The position numbers were made by a program, and so were the translations under genes. Source: Tricholomella constricta (taxonomy: Eukaryota; Basidiomycota; Agaricomycetes; Agaricales; Lyophyllaceae). Taken from it: DNA of 64,000 nucleotides. Under the pieces are notes generated by a model that searched no databases, was not told the origin of the DNA, and was given only the letters and a program-made list of their open reading frames with translations. Of the stretch, positions 1 to 11,457 are shown piece after piece; the stretch's first letter is position 1; every line of letters begins with the position of its first letter. The stretch is taken from contig JAACJP010000008.1 in assembly GCA_013368375.1 (NCBI GenBank), forward strand, positions 1,175,475-1,239,474. Direction: 5' to 3'.

Positions 1-390
1 ATGTAGCAAGGACGGCAAGGAACGCGGAGGCCCGCATTTTCAGCCCAATAATTTCCAGTAAGTTCCTAAGCAAAGCAGAAGCTGGTGGGAGAAAACAAGG
101 ACGGTGCGCAGCCTCGTTGTAACCCAGGATATAAATATCGCAGCAAACAGTCCGTGGTGGCCGGGATTTCCACGCGTCCAGCAGGAAGAGATGAATAGAC
201 GTGAGCGTCCTCAGTCCTACGACAAGGGTCAAAGTGACATAACTCTAAAGACTCGAGGGCATGGCAAGCTGGCAGTGGAGGAGGAGGAAGTGTGCACGGT
301 CCTCAGTTGGAACAAGGCCATGGCGAACACCCAAAACTCCAGTGCACGTGGTTCGCCCTATAAACGGCAACGCGCAAGTACACCTTCGCA
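1..390. other. Left flank, no gene recognised
   Basis: Downstream side of the GH16 gene. Short open frames exist on the plus strand, but they lie opposite the gene end or lack any recognisable domain. No repeat or RNA gene was seen. Confidence 0.4.
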
Positions 391-1957
391 TTAAATCATT
401 ACTGCTACTCCGCCAAGGGCAAGGGAAATTAAAGCTTCCTTGATACTATGCTCTGCCGTCTCAACGCCACCACTATTGGCATCAGGAGCGCCAACTGAGG
501 CGCTGCTTTCGCCGGTAGTGGCGGTGGTACCAGGAGTTACATGACTGGGTGCTTTAGCGGTCTCATTGATTTTGTACACGCGCACAGAGCCAACTTCCCA
601 AAAAACGGTACCGTAATTAGAGCCATTTCCCAGGACATAATCATTGTAGCAGATCCCTGAGCACGTTTGTAGGAATGCGGCTGGAGGACGCGCTAGATGT
701 GCACTGGGTCAAAATACCGCGATAACCCAGTGGGAAATAATAACGTACTCCCGCAGAACTTGATATCAAAAATCAAATTTTGAGGCGCGAAATACTTCTC
801 CATCTGACAGCCTGTCGACGGCCAGTTTCCGGCTGGGGTCCCCACTGCTGATGTGTCAATCGAACTGGCGTTCGCTGAGATGGAAGTGGGAACATCCGCA
901 CGCGGGAAGAACCAGATCCTGGACATCATGAGATGCGAAAGTCAGATCACGGTCAAGAATAAAAAGCCTGGAATTCGAGGTAACAAGTGCGACTGAAACT
1001 CCGACTTACGAGATGCCGCTCGAGGCTAACTGTCACCCATACTCCTCCGCCAGTAGTGGCGAAGGCCGGCCCGTAAGTGGCGGGCCTTCCATCGGTTACG
1101 GCACATCCTTGGTTGCTGTTGTTATTGGCCGTGGTCGAGCAGTCGGTCGAGTTTGTGATGGACAACGTGGCTTGAGAGGGAGACACCATAGTGCAGCCGG
1201 ACTCTGTGTGAGAAGCGAGGTTGACGCCTTCCAGTGTGTCAATTTCTCTACAGGGAAAACTTCAATCCAAAGTCTTGCAAGTGTGGAAGGACATACCCTC
1301 TGGCCGGCCAGTTTGGTGCTAAAGACCACCTAGGCGCAGACGCAGGTAAGTTGGTAGAACCTTAGAGTAACTGGGTAATGTTTACCATGCTGGCCAGACT
1401 GAGCACTGTTGACGATGACGATGGATAATCGGCATTAGATTATTTTATAGATGTTTGATGAAAAACAAACCCCGTACGGTACTTGGAAGATGTCCGCAAC
1501 CCATATACTGCCAAGTCCGTACCTCTCTTTCGTCGTAATGCGTACCGTATCCCGTTTTTCGTTGAAGGGAACGACACAGGTGTTGTCGACCTTGATGAAG
1601 GCATGTTTGGTTGCAGGATCGACAAAGGCGAGTTTTGACGATGCAGCGATGGAGGAGGGCACGAAACTGGCGAAACAACACAACGTTTATTGAACCATCG
1701 CTACTGGGGGGCTGGTTAGGATACGGACAAGGAATCAGCATTGTCAAGGATATCGGCTGGATTAACGATCAGCTGAGGTCGACGGTCTGCAACCAGGATG
1801 CTCTTGCACCTTCGATTTGGTCAGGGAAGCTCCAGCCATCGAAAAAAGTCGGACCTGAATATCCTTTTATCATGTTGTATCTTGTCGCAGCCACCAGCCT
1901 AGGGAAGGGGAGTGCTGAGAAGAAAAGGATGAGCGGAGCTCGCGCCTTTGGCCACAT
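391..1957 (-). pseudogene. GH16 endo-beta-1,3(4)-glucanase, GPI-anchored, frameshifted
   Basis: Secreted beta-glucanase of glycoside hydrolase family 16, which cleaves laminarin-type or mixed-linkage beta-glucan at the cell surface. The chosen start at 1957 gives a signal peptide (MWPKARAPLILFFSALPF...). YSGPTFFDGWSF follows, then VPYG|CSVWPAW, APNWPA and the catalytic motif EIDTLE (nucleophile and acid/base Glu both present, around 1244-1226). The C-terminal part has IWFFPRADVP, NLIFDIKFCG and YNDYVLGNGSNYG. The last 25 residues look like a GPI-anchor signal. At least six introns are needed, including a 20-base exon at 1405-1386. At 1027-1030 the frame reading GGGVWVT does not join the frame reading ASSGIS|IWFF; two bases appear to be missing. 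The segment 1690-1830, where family members carry a DNLTNGD-like stretch, also cannot be spliced convincingly. It is either a recent pseudogene or a sequence error. Family assignment is firm; functional state is not. Confidence 0.75.
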
Positions 1958-2738
1958 TGCCTCGTTACGGGATTCTGTAGTCACCAGCGCTAAAAGAAGA
2001 GAGGCCATCCCTCGTATTTGTAGATAACCAGACGGAAAAACCATCCTTTCTCGACGTATCAACATGTGGTAGCAGAAGACGTTCATTTCGTAAGCTTGAC
2101 ACAATCCTATGTTATCGGGTCGCCGTTATTGAACCTGCGGGAAGTCCTAGAAAAAGTATGGATGGTATCATTGGCGCCCAAAGACAAGTGCCGTACAATC
2201 GCTGTCTACGGTGATGGCTCCATCTCCTTACAGGCACGATTTGAGAGAACTATTCGGAAAGAAGAACAATAGCTCGTCATGCAAAAGCTGTAAGTAGGAG
2301 GCGGACGTCCAGTCGTTTACACGAAGGAAATAGAGCACTAGACCACCAGAAACCACCCTCAGAGAGAAGTGCTTAGTCGGCGATAGTGGATATGTCGAGA
2401 CCAGCAACTGGCCAGTGTGGCATCAACTGATCATCAGAGCAAATTTGCTGCTGCGGACATACGGCGAAAATGAGCCGGCAAGTATTTTGCGAACGGAAAA
2501 GCAGGCTGAGAAGAGTAAAGCAAGCTTTCAAGGGATAATTCGTCCACTTGGCGAGCAATACAGTGTATATCACGAAAAACAAGGCCTCGAGCTAGGAAGT
2601 CCAAGAGGATGTAAAAGGACTTGAAGCTACTAGTATCAAATCTGTTTGTCACTTGGTCGCGATGTTTGGCAATGAATTTATCAATTCGCGAAAGCGCAGC
2701 CTTCCTGCCTTCCTCGTCACTCCTCCTCTTCCACCAGG
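1958..2738. other. Divergent intergenic region
   Basis: Separates the divergently transcribed GH16 and fucosyltransferase-like genes. Promoters of both must lie here. No conserved element or further gene could be recognised. Confidence 0.35.
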
Positions 2739-4306
2739 ATGGCTGGCTGGAATGATAACCCCACTTCAACGTGGCGCATGTCGGGCCAGCTCGGCGGTAA
2801 TCGTCGCCGCCACTACTGGGTCCTGTTCGGCGTCGTTATAATTGTGGTCTTCCTCCTCACGCATCCTGCGACTCTCACTACCTCCAAGGCGGACAAAAAG
2901 AAACCGGCCAAAACACACTGGGAGGAACCTCCAACGTTGGAAAGACTCAAACAATGGGAGCTCGACCTTCCGCAGCATAACCTTGACCTGCCGTTCCCGG
3001 AGGGGAAAACTGGCCGCTACGTCAAGTTTTCTAATCAAGTGAAGAGGCTGGGTTGGAACAACGCTCTCAATGAAATGTGTGCTCTTTCTTGCTGGAATTA
3101 TAGTCTTGGACTAACATGACCGCTACGCAGCTTAATGAACACCCACCTTGCCTACGAGTCGAAACGCGCTTACGTCTTCCAACAATATGTTTGGAAGGAA
3201 GACCATTATTCTTGGCCCAAGCCTGTATTTCGCAACCACGAATTCCCCCCTCACACTCCTCTCAACGCCATTATCTCTGGCCCTTCGGCAGGAGGCCCGT
3301 GGGATGTAGGTGATGACGCTCCTCGCTCCATCTCTGACAAGTGGTTCGATGTCGTTTGCCCGAAGCGTGAACGCCGCATCATCAACACACGCGAAGTTAA
3401 GCCCGTCATTGGCTGGGCAGATGGTATCGATATCTTCAACCATTGGAAACAAGTGCTCCTCGATGCCCCCGAACGATGCATTGAAATCGAGCCAGAACAC
3501 TACAAGAAAGATTTCTACCCTCAAACGTTCGACCTCTGGCTCTGGGGAAGCACCCGCGTGCGCTCTCTATGGCCCAGTTTCTCAAAGTCACCCACATCTC
3601 GACTCCTGGAGCCATCTCCCATCGTGAAGTCGGCCGTCGAGAGGAATGCATATCTTTTCAATCCGCGAGGACCCCGCCCACCGCATCCTGTCTCCCGCGA
3701 CCCTCATGATCGCATGCTTGCTATCCACGCCCGTCGTGGTGACTTCAAGGATGCGTGCCTGCATCTCGCAAAATGGAATTCCACCTTTTATAGCTGGAAC
3801 CTCCTGGAAGAGCTTCCCGATGCGTTCCCGCCCCCGCCTGGCGGGGAGCAGGGTAACAACACCCCCGAGAACATTCGAAAGTACCTCGAACACTGCTTGC
3901 CTTCCTTCGATGACATCGTCAGCAAGGTCAGGGACTCGCGATACGAGTATTTGAAGGAGTCAAAGAAGGGCCACAAGACTTTGGATGTCCTGTTCCTTTT
4001 GACGAATGCCGAGGGTGAGTGGCTTGATCAGCTCAAGGCTACACTCAGGGAAGATGGATGGCACACTATTGTGACGAGCAAGGATTTAGAATTGGACCAA
4101 GAGCAGACGGAGGTCAACATGGCTGTGGACATGGAAATTGCACGCAGGGCGGCCGTTTTCGTCGGCAATGGCGTATGTCGCGATTTATTTCTTATTTTCT
4201 GTCTGTTGACTGATCTTTCCTTGAACAGTGGTCCTCATTCACGAGTAATATCGTCCACAAAAGATTGGTGGATGGAAAAGAGCCCATCAGTAATCGCTTC
4301 TATTGA
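2739..4306 (+). CDS. O-fucosyltransferase-like type II membrane glycosyltransferase
   Basis: Exons 2739-3076, 3131-4172 and 4229-4306 give 485 residues with matching phases. An N-terminal cytosolic stub with basic residues (GGNRRRHYW) is followed by one membrane helix (VLFGVVIIVVFLLTH, about residues 28-43). This fits a Golgi type II enzyme. The lumenal part contains GWNNALNEI, a marker of this fungal group, and the motif AIHARRGDFKDACLHL, which matches the HxRxGD donor-binding signature of fucosyltransferase-like folds (GT65/GT68 type). Near the C terminus, RRAAVFVGNGWSSFTSN resembles the final conserved loop of the same fold. It probably transfers a deoxyhexose to protein or glycan in the secretory pathway. 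The acceptor cannot be told from sequence. The start is the first ATG that leaves the anchor intact. No damage seen. Confidence 0.8.
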
Positions 4307-4563
4307 TACCGAGCTCGCGCTCACCTCATTACTTTATTTTCGATGTATTTAGAGAGGGCGTTGCGGACTATACCTACCTGGATAATTTATCTGCACTCAG
4401 CGAATGATTTGACTGTCAAAGACTTGAGTACTGAGTGGTAGCATGTACATTGTATTCCGGTAAAATCGGCAACAATGCAACCCACGCGTGACTTCCTTCC
4501 CACCGTGATCATCACGACACTCCTTTTCTCTTCTTCTTACTCACCGTATTCTGACTTGTGGCC
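4307..4563. promoter_or_regulatory. Short intergenic spacer with pyrimidine-rich leader
   Basis: About 250 bases between two genes on the same strand. The stretch just before the downstream ATG is C/T-rich (tccttttctcttcttcttac), typical of fungal core promoters. No TATA box is evident. Confidence 0.3.
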
Positions 4564-5939
4564 ATGGATTATGACCGCAAATCGAACGTTTCGTCTTTTT
4601 ATGGAGCCCGCAAAACCTCGCTGGATGCCCTGAACAGTGATTTTCCGCCAAACTCCCAACCTGGACGACCACGAGATGATGCTTCGTCATTCTTCAACCC
4701 GGAGCAGGCTCCCCGCAGTAGCTCGGACCTCCTCAATGGCGGCCATACGAGCACCGCTGGTTATAACAGGGGCTCATTCTTCCACGCTGGAAGAGAAGAG
4801 CCGCTGAAGGGAGGTCGGGACGAGGAGGAGGCGAACCAGGTTGGAGAAGGCATATGGGACGTCTACGCTGATTTCAACAATACTGGCCCTCGGTACAGCA
4901 CTGCGTTCGGCCAGACGGAAAAAGGGTGAGGTGGACTGTTGGGAATGGCGATGACAATCACTGACACGTTGGTCAGGTATCAGCAGCTGCCCCCATCAAC
5001 ACCCAAGCAGGAGCAGGACGACGGCGCTACTGTCAACCCCGTTGAGATGGTCACAGTTCCGGCCCTTGGTCCTGAGTGGGCACGGTCAGAGCTGCGGGAT
5101 ATGACCAAGGCAGGGCGTAGGGAGAAAAAGGCCGAGACGCGGCGGGAGAAGCTGACAGCATGGAACCGGGGCGAGAGGGGAATTTGTGGCAAGTACTTCA
5201 CTAAGAAAACTCTTGTCTTCGTTGTTTTTGGCGTGTGTGCTGTGTGAGTCCTCACTTTTATTCTCGTACACCAATTTTCGTTGAACGGTTTGGTACAGTA
5301 TTGCTATCATCCTTGGATTCACAATACCTCGAGTTCCCTCATTCTCGTTCAACGACTCTAAACCACTAGTCGAAGCTTCTGGAGAGTGGAACTCATCTAT
5401 CCCGACATACTTCAACAGGGCACCTGCGAACTTCTCTTTCCCTGCTTTCGCATCCCTTCAGGTTAACACGGACAGCAATTACCTTCCTGTCCGCTTCAAC
5501 TATCTCCGTGCAAACATTTTTGACCTCAATACCGGAAGACTTGTTGGGACTGGCGACTGGGGTAAACACACCCTTCCTGCTAAATCATTCCCCGAGATCC
5601 TGCTGCCCCTGAACTTCACCTATGTCGCTTCGAACTCATCAGATCAGACATGTATGTTTTGCATTCATTCATTAGTGCGCGAGTCTGACTGATGGTGCGC
5701 TCTCTTAGGGGCCAACTGGTACAACGGTTGCAAGAGCAGGACGCTCTTTGTTGACGGCAAGCGTGATCGTACGTTGCTGCTTTCCCATTCTTCCCCATTT
5801 CCACTCATTCATCCCCGTAGCACTCAAATTTCGTTTGGTTCTTGATATGGGTATTTTGGGCCTTCCTTCCGAACACCATGCATCTACCCAGATATCCGAT
5901 GCCGGTTGCCCCATCGAATTGTCACCTTCGAATGCCTAA
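4564..5939 (+). CDS. Conserved basidiomycete single-pass membrane protein
   Basis: Five exons (4564-4925, 4977-5243, 5299-5651, 5709-5768, 5821-5939) join in phase to give 386 residues. The N-terminal 150 residues are polar and low-complexity. Then come a basic stretch (KAGRREKKAETRREKL), a segment GERGICGKYFTKK, and one membrane helix (LVFVVFGVCAVIAIILGFTI, about 196-215) that is split by an intron. The outer domain is beta-rich, with FSFPAFASLQVNTDSNYLPV, LPLNFTYVASNSSDQTWANW and a Cys pair (NGCKSR ... ISDAGCPIEL). The shape recalls LEA-2-like domains on membrane stalks, but I cannot assign the family with certainty. This looks like a widely conserved mushroom protein of unknown role, probably on the plasma or vacuolar membrane. 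The start is the ATG at 4564, just after a GTG at 4558 in the same frame. Confidence 0.75.
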
Positions 5940-6322
5940 ACTTTTCCCTCTGGATTGTCTATTAAGACTTTTGACGGACTTCGACGCTCTGACCACTTAG
6001 CATTCCTATATCATGCCTTTCGCTCTTTTGCTTGCACACTACCGAACATTATTAATATTTGTCGCATCTTTTTCCTTTGAAAAGTCGCTCTTACATCTCC
6101 TGCACAGAACACTGTATTAGTTTCAGCATATCAGATCTATATGGACTAAACCAGCCTTATATCCATCCCTCAGCTATTGGCGTGCGACCCACAAATCGGA
6201 CTGATGGTCCTCAACGAAACTGGTCGGTTATATCCTCTCTATCATTGGTGGCTGACGTTCTTCCGTGTTGTCTCTCAGAAACACATAGGTCTATGCATTG
6301 CCGCACACCTTCTTTTGGAGTC
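5940..6322. other. Intergenic, presumed tetraspanin promoter
   Basis: The frame of the next gene stays open upstream to 6059, but that stretch reads as non-conserved sequence. It is taken as promoter and 5' leader. Confidence 0.35.
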
Positions 6323-7923
6323 ATGGGCGGACTTTCGACCAACATACGCCGCCGTTCAAGTGGTCGCTCGAAGACCAGCTCCACCTGGGATGAAGACGAA
6401 CATTTGTTGAGCAGGATTCTCGATGACATCGATGACGACGATAACTCTCGAGCGGACGAGCAAACGGTCCTTCTTGTGCCATATCCGCAGGACACAACGC
6501 CGTCTGCCGTCTTGCCGTTTGCTCCAAGTTTTGAGGACCAATCTGTTACGCGACACAAATGGGATGGGGACCCCGTCGCACAATTTAGCCCGATACCACT
6601 CACCCCACTTTGTCTTGAGCCATGCCCAGCATCCCACACCTCTTCCGAACTCTCAGTTCAGTCGGTCGAATCTACGACAGCTCACAGTACGCGCCTTCTT
6701 ACTCCAGATTACACAAATCCCAAGGCAGGTTTCCATCGCGCCCCAGGCTCGCTACGCCTTTTTCTTCCGAGAGGTCTGAGTTTCGTCTCCTTCCATTCCT
6801 CCGCCACGTCTCTTTCGTCCTCGACACCTGCATCTGGCCGCCCACAGAGTGTCCACACTGGTTCCGATCAGAGCGTCCGTTCGATATGCAGCACTTCCTC
6901 TACACTCTCGGTTGATTCGGGGCACAAGTCTCTCATTCCGTCCATTGGGACCACCGACAAGTTTACGCACAAGTGGCCCCCACCACAACCGTTGCGAAAA
7001 GCGGACCTTCATAGTGGTGCTTTGAATGAGGCGATGGGCCTTGAGCTGTCTCAGGCAATCCTGGCTGCCATGGAAGAGGGGCTGGGCGTCGACGGTGTAC
7101 AGGCATGGACGGCATTCAAATGGTGCCTTCTTCTCTCGGTATCGTCCGTTTTTGCGTATGGCGCGATTGGCCTGGTCTGCGCCATTATGACGTGGTTCAG
7201 AAGTCAGTGTTTTTAATGTTATGTGTATTCACGCACTGACAATTGATATCGTCGCAAGCTTGGGATAAAGCAGATGTCATGAGCGTCGCTGACAATGATC
7301 TTCTAGTCATCATCACTTTGACAGCGTCGATGCTCGTGTTCACGGCACTCGTTGGCGTTTGCGGGGTGCTTCTGAACTCCAGACCGATTCTTGCAACGTA
7401 TGCGATCCTTATGTGGCCCGCACTGGTGTCACTCTTGGCAATAGGATACGTCAGCTACAGAAGAGTAACATTCTCGCTGGACCACAAACTGGACCTGTCA
7501 TGGAGCCAGTACTATACATCGTTCGGTCGACTCTTGATCCAGGACTCGTTGCACTGCTGTGGTTTCTATAATGCGCTGCATGAAGGCACTCCGAGTAGCA
7601 GGTGTTACCCACGTTCTCCGCTGCCTGGGTGCAAAGGCAAGCTCTATCGGTTCGAACGCGACAATCTCGCAACCATATGGTCGGCTGCGTTCTCACTAAG
7701 TCTGCTCCATATCCTCAACATTTTCGTTGCTTTACTTTGCGCAAACCATCTGACGAGGACGTTCGGGAGAGGAATTACGCCGAAACAGTATCGCTTAAGC
7801 GGGAAAGATGTCAGAGCGGATGCAGATAAGATCCTGAGGGAGCTGGGCTGTTCAAAGACACATGACTCGGAGTTACCGCACATGAGTACAGTGTCATACC
7901 AGCGTGGATTTCGCGAGGACTGA
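6323..7923 (+). CDS. Tetraspanin, basidiomycete Tsp2-like
   Basis: Two exons, 6323-7202 and 7259-7923, give 514 residues. The N-terminal 260 residues are a Ser/Thr-rich cytosolic extension. Four membrane helices follow: WCLLLSVSSVFAYGAIGLVC, LVIITLTASMLVFTALVGVC, ILATYAILMWPALVSLLAIG and AAFSLSLLHILNIFVALLCA. Between helices 3 and 4 lies the large outer loop with the diagnostic CCG motif (LHCCGFYNALHEG) and two further Cys residues (SSRCYPRSPLPGCKG). That makes a canonical four-Cys tetraspanin loop. Tetraspanins organise membrane microdomains; fungal members act in polarised growth and host penetration. The long N-terminal extension and the sequence AVDM-like DVMSVADNDLL entry into helix 2 match the basidiomycete-specific Tsp2 group as I know it. 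The start at MGGLSTNIRRR was chosen because the upstream open stretch is unlike coding sequence; it could begin slightly earlier. Confidence 0.85.
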
Positions 7924-8340
7924 AAACAGGACTCGCGTAGGAGATCCGCACTACAGGTACATCATGTATCAATTCCTCACAGTAGGAATTTTAAGGGCCT
8001 TTCCAGGCTGTGTTGCAACGAAAAGAAAGCGCATGATCATTAGGAGAATAGGCAAATTGACAGAAAAGAATATGAAGAAGTGATTACGTGGAGCAACACG
8101 AAGCGAGGCAGAGGACGAGAACAATTTACCAAAATCTCTGGTGTTATATCATGATGGTACATGCGGCCTGACAGTCGGGGCTGAAGAGAATATAACGTGG
8201 GACTGAGCACACTGGCAGCGAAAGCAGACTGCGTGCGAGTAACGGTATCAGATATCTTCGATGGTGGAAGGTCTATACAAAAAGAATGTTGGGATATATG
8301 CCAGTGGAGGGGTGTCTGAAGTGTTTATTTCGTTTTACCT
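7924..8340. other. Convergent intergenic region
   Basis: Lies between the tetraspanin stop and the minus-strand orphan patch. Nothing recognised. Confidence 0.35.
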
Positions 8341-8768
8341 ATTGATGAGAGGATCGACAGAGCTAAGCACATACCATGAGTAGTTGGCGAGCCCTTTTCT
8401 GCATCCATCTGCTCATTAGCGTGGGAGTTGGAGCTGCATCCTTCCGGGAGATGTCCACTGTAAACGAGAAATTGCATCGAGGGAACCCATGCGATAGCAT
8501 GGTCTGCCTTGCCAGGCGATAGGGAAACAAGATCCCAGGGTTGCTGAGGATCCCATTTTTTAAACGTTCGTCGCCGCCGGAGCCGCCGGCATGTGAACCA
8601 TAGCGCGAAGGCGGTCAAGGTCGATAAAAGGATTACAATCACTGTGATAAAAAAGGTCAGGCCTGCGTAACAGACGCCCGGAGAATAGAAATAAGGAAGG
8701 TGATCTTTACGTGCGGATAGTGTATCTGTATCGACCGAGCAACAAGGCGAGTCTCTCCTTTGCAACAT
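8325..8768 (-). CDS. Possible small one-pass membrane protein (orphan)
   Basis: An open stretch with a Cys-bearing lead (DSPCCSVDTDTL), one strong membrane helix (GLTFFITVIVILLSTLTAFALW) and then a very basic stop-transfer segment (CRRLRRRRTFKK). The polar tail contains the run KKWDPQQPWDLVSLSPG. The order fits a type I membrane protein. No homologue is recognised, and both ends may be extended or altered by introns. Confidence 0.3.
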   Translation of the reverse strand: MLQRRDSPCCSVDTDTLSARKDHLPYFYSPGVCYAGLTFFITVIVILLSTLTAFALWFTCRRLRRRRTFKKWDPQQPWDLVSLSPGKADHAIAWVPSMQFLVYSGHLPEGCSSNSHANEQMDAEKGSPTTHGMCLALSILSSIGKTK

Positions 8769-9584
8769 CGAAACAGGCTAAGATAAGAAGATAGGTGGGA
8801 TTCAGATCATTTTGCCCGGGAGAAATCGAGTGGCTTTCTATACCAATCCACGACGAGGCGTCTATTGGATGTCGAATGCGCTGTACATGCGGTAATGACA
8901 CCTCAAGGGCTTCAACTGCTGTGGAAGTCCCTTTTGTGTAGACTGCTGTCTATCGGGTGCTCGATGTGACCGAGATCTAACAACAGATTCATTCCCAGGT
9001 CGTAATTGGGGCACTGAGTATGACTTACGGGACTTTCACAGCACCACCACAAATGGAATCGTCTTTCGATCACATTAGAGGTTAAGGGAATATGCTCAGA
9101 AACATGCAGCAACTCGGCGTCTTCGCTTGACAGGTGTCGGCCTTGTTGGACCTGACATGAAAATAAAATATGACGAATTCGAACACAAGCTGATGCCATG
9201 TATTTAGCACGAGCGCTTGTTCTTTTTCGGGACCGTTGCGGGTAATCCATCTATCCATCGCCAAGTATCTCAACATCATCTGATAGACCAGAATGAGTAT
9301 GGGCCTGGGGGCAGCTAGAAGCATGACAAGCACAGTACATACGATACATGAATTTGTCTACGGCCAAGGAATCGTCTAAAAGCAGGAAAAAGTGTGCATA
9401 GGTGGAGAATTATCAAGGTTTCGATATTTTAACGGGGGCATGGATATCGGCGAGGGTATTGTGCTCGAGTGAGGGGGCGTCCCGCTTTCTTGATTCTGTT
9501 AAATTTACATCGAGTTGTAACATTTCCTTTGAGAAGCCGGTCCTGCAAATGTGTCAGGTGAAGAAAGAATCTATCAGCGATACG

Positions 9585-9902
9585 ACAGACCGGCCAGCAG
9601 TGCTTGTTTCTCATTCTTTCGAAGTTTCAGGCTCAGCCACCTATCCCAAAGTGCCAACGCATAGAATACGAGCAGAAAAAGGATAAAGAGTGGACCGCCT
9701 GTAATTCCAAAATGAAGCAAAGGCAAGCGGAATCAGAAAGCAACGTACACTGGCTGGGGAGTGAGCAAGCGAAGCTCTGATTATGGCCATCTGAGGTTGT
9801 AGTGTTCCCAATGGGGATGATCATCGTCGAGGCCGAGGAACTTTGACCATCTAGGAATTTATGGTGAGCACTATATATCGGACCCAGCTTCACAGCATCC
9901 AC
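9585..9902 (-). CDS. Possible small one-pass membrane protein (orphan, spliced)
   Basis: Starting at 9902, an outer segment rich in Asn/Ser/Thr (IIPIGNTTTSDGHNQSF) can be spliced (donor near 9754, acceptor near 9700) into RSTLYPFLLVFYALALWDRW, a membrane helix followed by LSLKLRKNEKQ. A further intron would lead to a polar tail ending near 9415. The layout resembles the neighbour at 8325-8768. Between them, near 9082-9330, is another hydrophobic stretch (LAAPRPILILVYQMMLRYLA). No family is recognised, and the gene model is uncertain. Confidence 0.25.
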
Positions 9903-10188
9903 TATGCGATGAAACGACGACGTTGGCAGAACGCTGTTTCCCTCTCTTCCGCTGCCAGAGTCGTATCAGGCTTCACTGACGCCTTGTCAGTTTGCCATCA
10001 TGAACAATCAGGTTAACGGCATAGTTGGCAGTAACCTGAATACAAAGAAAGGGCTTGTATAGATGCACTGGCTCAAGGACTTCGATCAAACCGGATAACT
10101 CGATAATAGCACACAGGACCAAATATAGACGATATATATGGAGACTTCGACAAGCGTAAAAATCAGCCTTTCCAGACGGCAGGACCAG

Positions 10189-11457
10189 CTAAGGTTCAAA
10201 AGTTTCATCCTTGTAATCGTTTTTTGATTTAGACTGTAACTCACGAGCTGTGTAGCCAGGGAACCCGGACGGCTGTACGTAAATATCTGTTGCGACATGA
10301 TTTCAGCATGAAAGGTGCACGGCTTCAGTAGGTCGGGACACATACTGATGAGGATTCCGGGGTCGGTAGGGGAGTAAGCACCTAGGAGACATCAACATTT
10401 TCCACTGTGTTATCAGTGCAAAAATTGCTCACCAGGGAATGAGACCGTCGGTGTAGGGGTCCCACTTCCGCCGCCCACAATATTGATCTGAGCGCATCCA
10501 ATATAGAACTACCGAATAGAGTGGCCCTCGTTAGATCCACTTGTAGGTGATGCTGAAGATTTCCCACCTGAGCACCACCTTGCGTACCCGCGAGGTGCAA
10601 TGCGATTTGCTCCCCTGTATAGCGCGTGTCAGTGTGTTCTGAGAAAAGAGTTATAAGGAGACGTCACCTCTCAATAGATACTGTCTATAAAATCTCAGGT
10701 TAGGATGGAAGACTGAGCTACAATCGAGGAATGCTCACCCGTTAGGTGTATTCTTTGGGATAGTAAAATTGAAGGAAACGATGTCTAAAACGTGCTTTTA
10801 AATACATCGGTATGAAACCAGATGAATTCACCCACTCGCTGAAGGGAAGCCCAGACCTGCGCTTGTAGACCAGGTTGGCGACCACTCCCAGATCTTAAAC
10901 CTACAGATTGTTATCAATTTCCGGCAAATTTGGATGTGGCATTGTGTACCATGTCTTGCCAAGTCCGGCGTTGTTTGAGTTTGCCGCAGGGCTTGCAGGA
11001 GTCAAGTATGCAGAGAAGTACTGTTCGTGCGGTTAGCTGACATTATCTGTCAAGATCACCACCCACACCAGGATGACCCATTATGTTGCTGGCCTTGAAT
11101 CCCACCGTTGACCCAGCGGTCACGGAGGCAATGCCAGCCGAGGTGGCAGACGTGGAATCCAATTCATAGCAACGAATGGCGTTGCTGTTCACATCGGTGA
11201 CCTATCTCTGGTCAGACATATCCGCTAGATTCCGTTCGTAGACAACACGATGCTCACCGGACCTTGGGAATAATGATTTTCCGTCATTCGAACGTACTGC
11301 CAGTCCGAGGATGTTACTCCATTGATGATCAGGTTTGGAAACGTATCTGAAATTTGATGTCAGAGATCGAATGAGGGTAGTTGCCATGCTTTTGCGTACA
11401 ATGAGCAGTAGCAAGATGGGCTGCTGTTACAAGCAAGGAGGCGAAAATGGCTCTCAT
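10189..11457 (-). CDS. AA9 lytic polysaccharide monooxygenase (formerly GH61)
   Basis: Secreted copper enzyme that oxidatively cleaves cellulose. Eleven exons join in phase: 11457-11400, 11346-11258, 11201-11067, 11020-10950, 10900-10836, 10784-10739, 10684-10668 (17 bases), 10614-10568, 10508-10433, 10381-10346 and 10286-10189. The product is 245 residues. The signal peptide MRAIFASLLVTAAHLATA is followed directly by His, the N-terminal copper-brace residue (HYTFPNLIINGVTSSDWQYV). The second copper His is in NIMGHPG. Other AA9 landmarks are GLGKTWFKIWEWSPTWS, FTIPKNTPNGQYLLRGE, IALHLAGTQGGAQFYIGCAQ (with the axial Tyr region) and the terminal PGAYSPTDPGILINIY. There is no CBM1. The last intron choice is uncertain: reading through gives the tail used here. 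The gene appears intact. A decayed relative lies about 2.1 kb upstream at 13560-14430. Confidence 0.88.
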
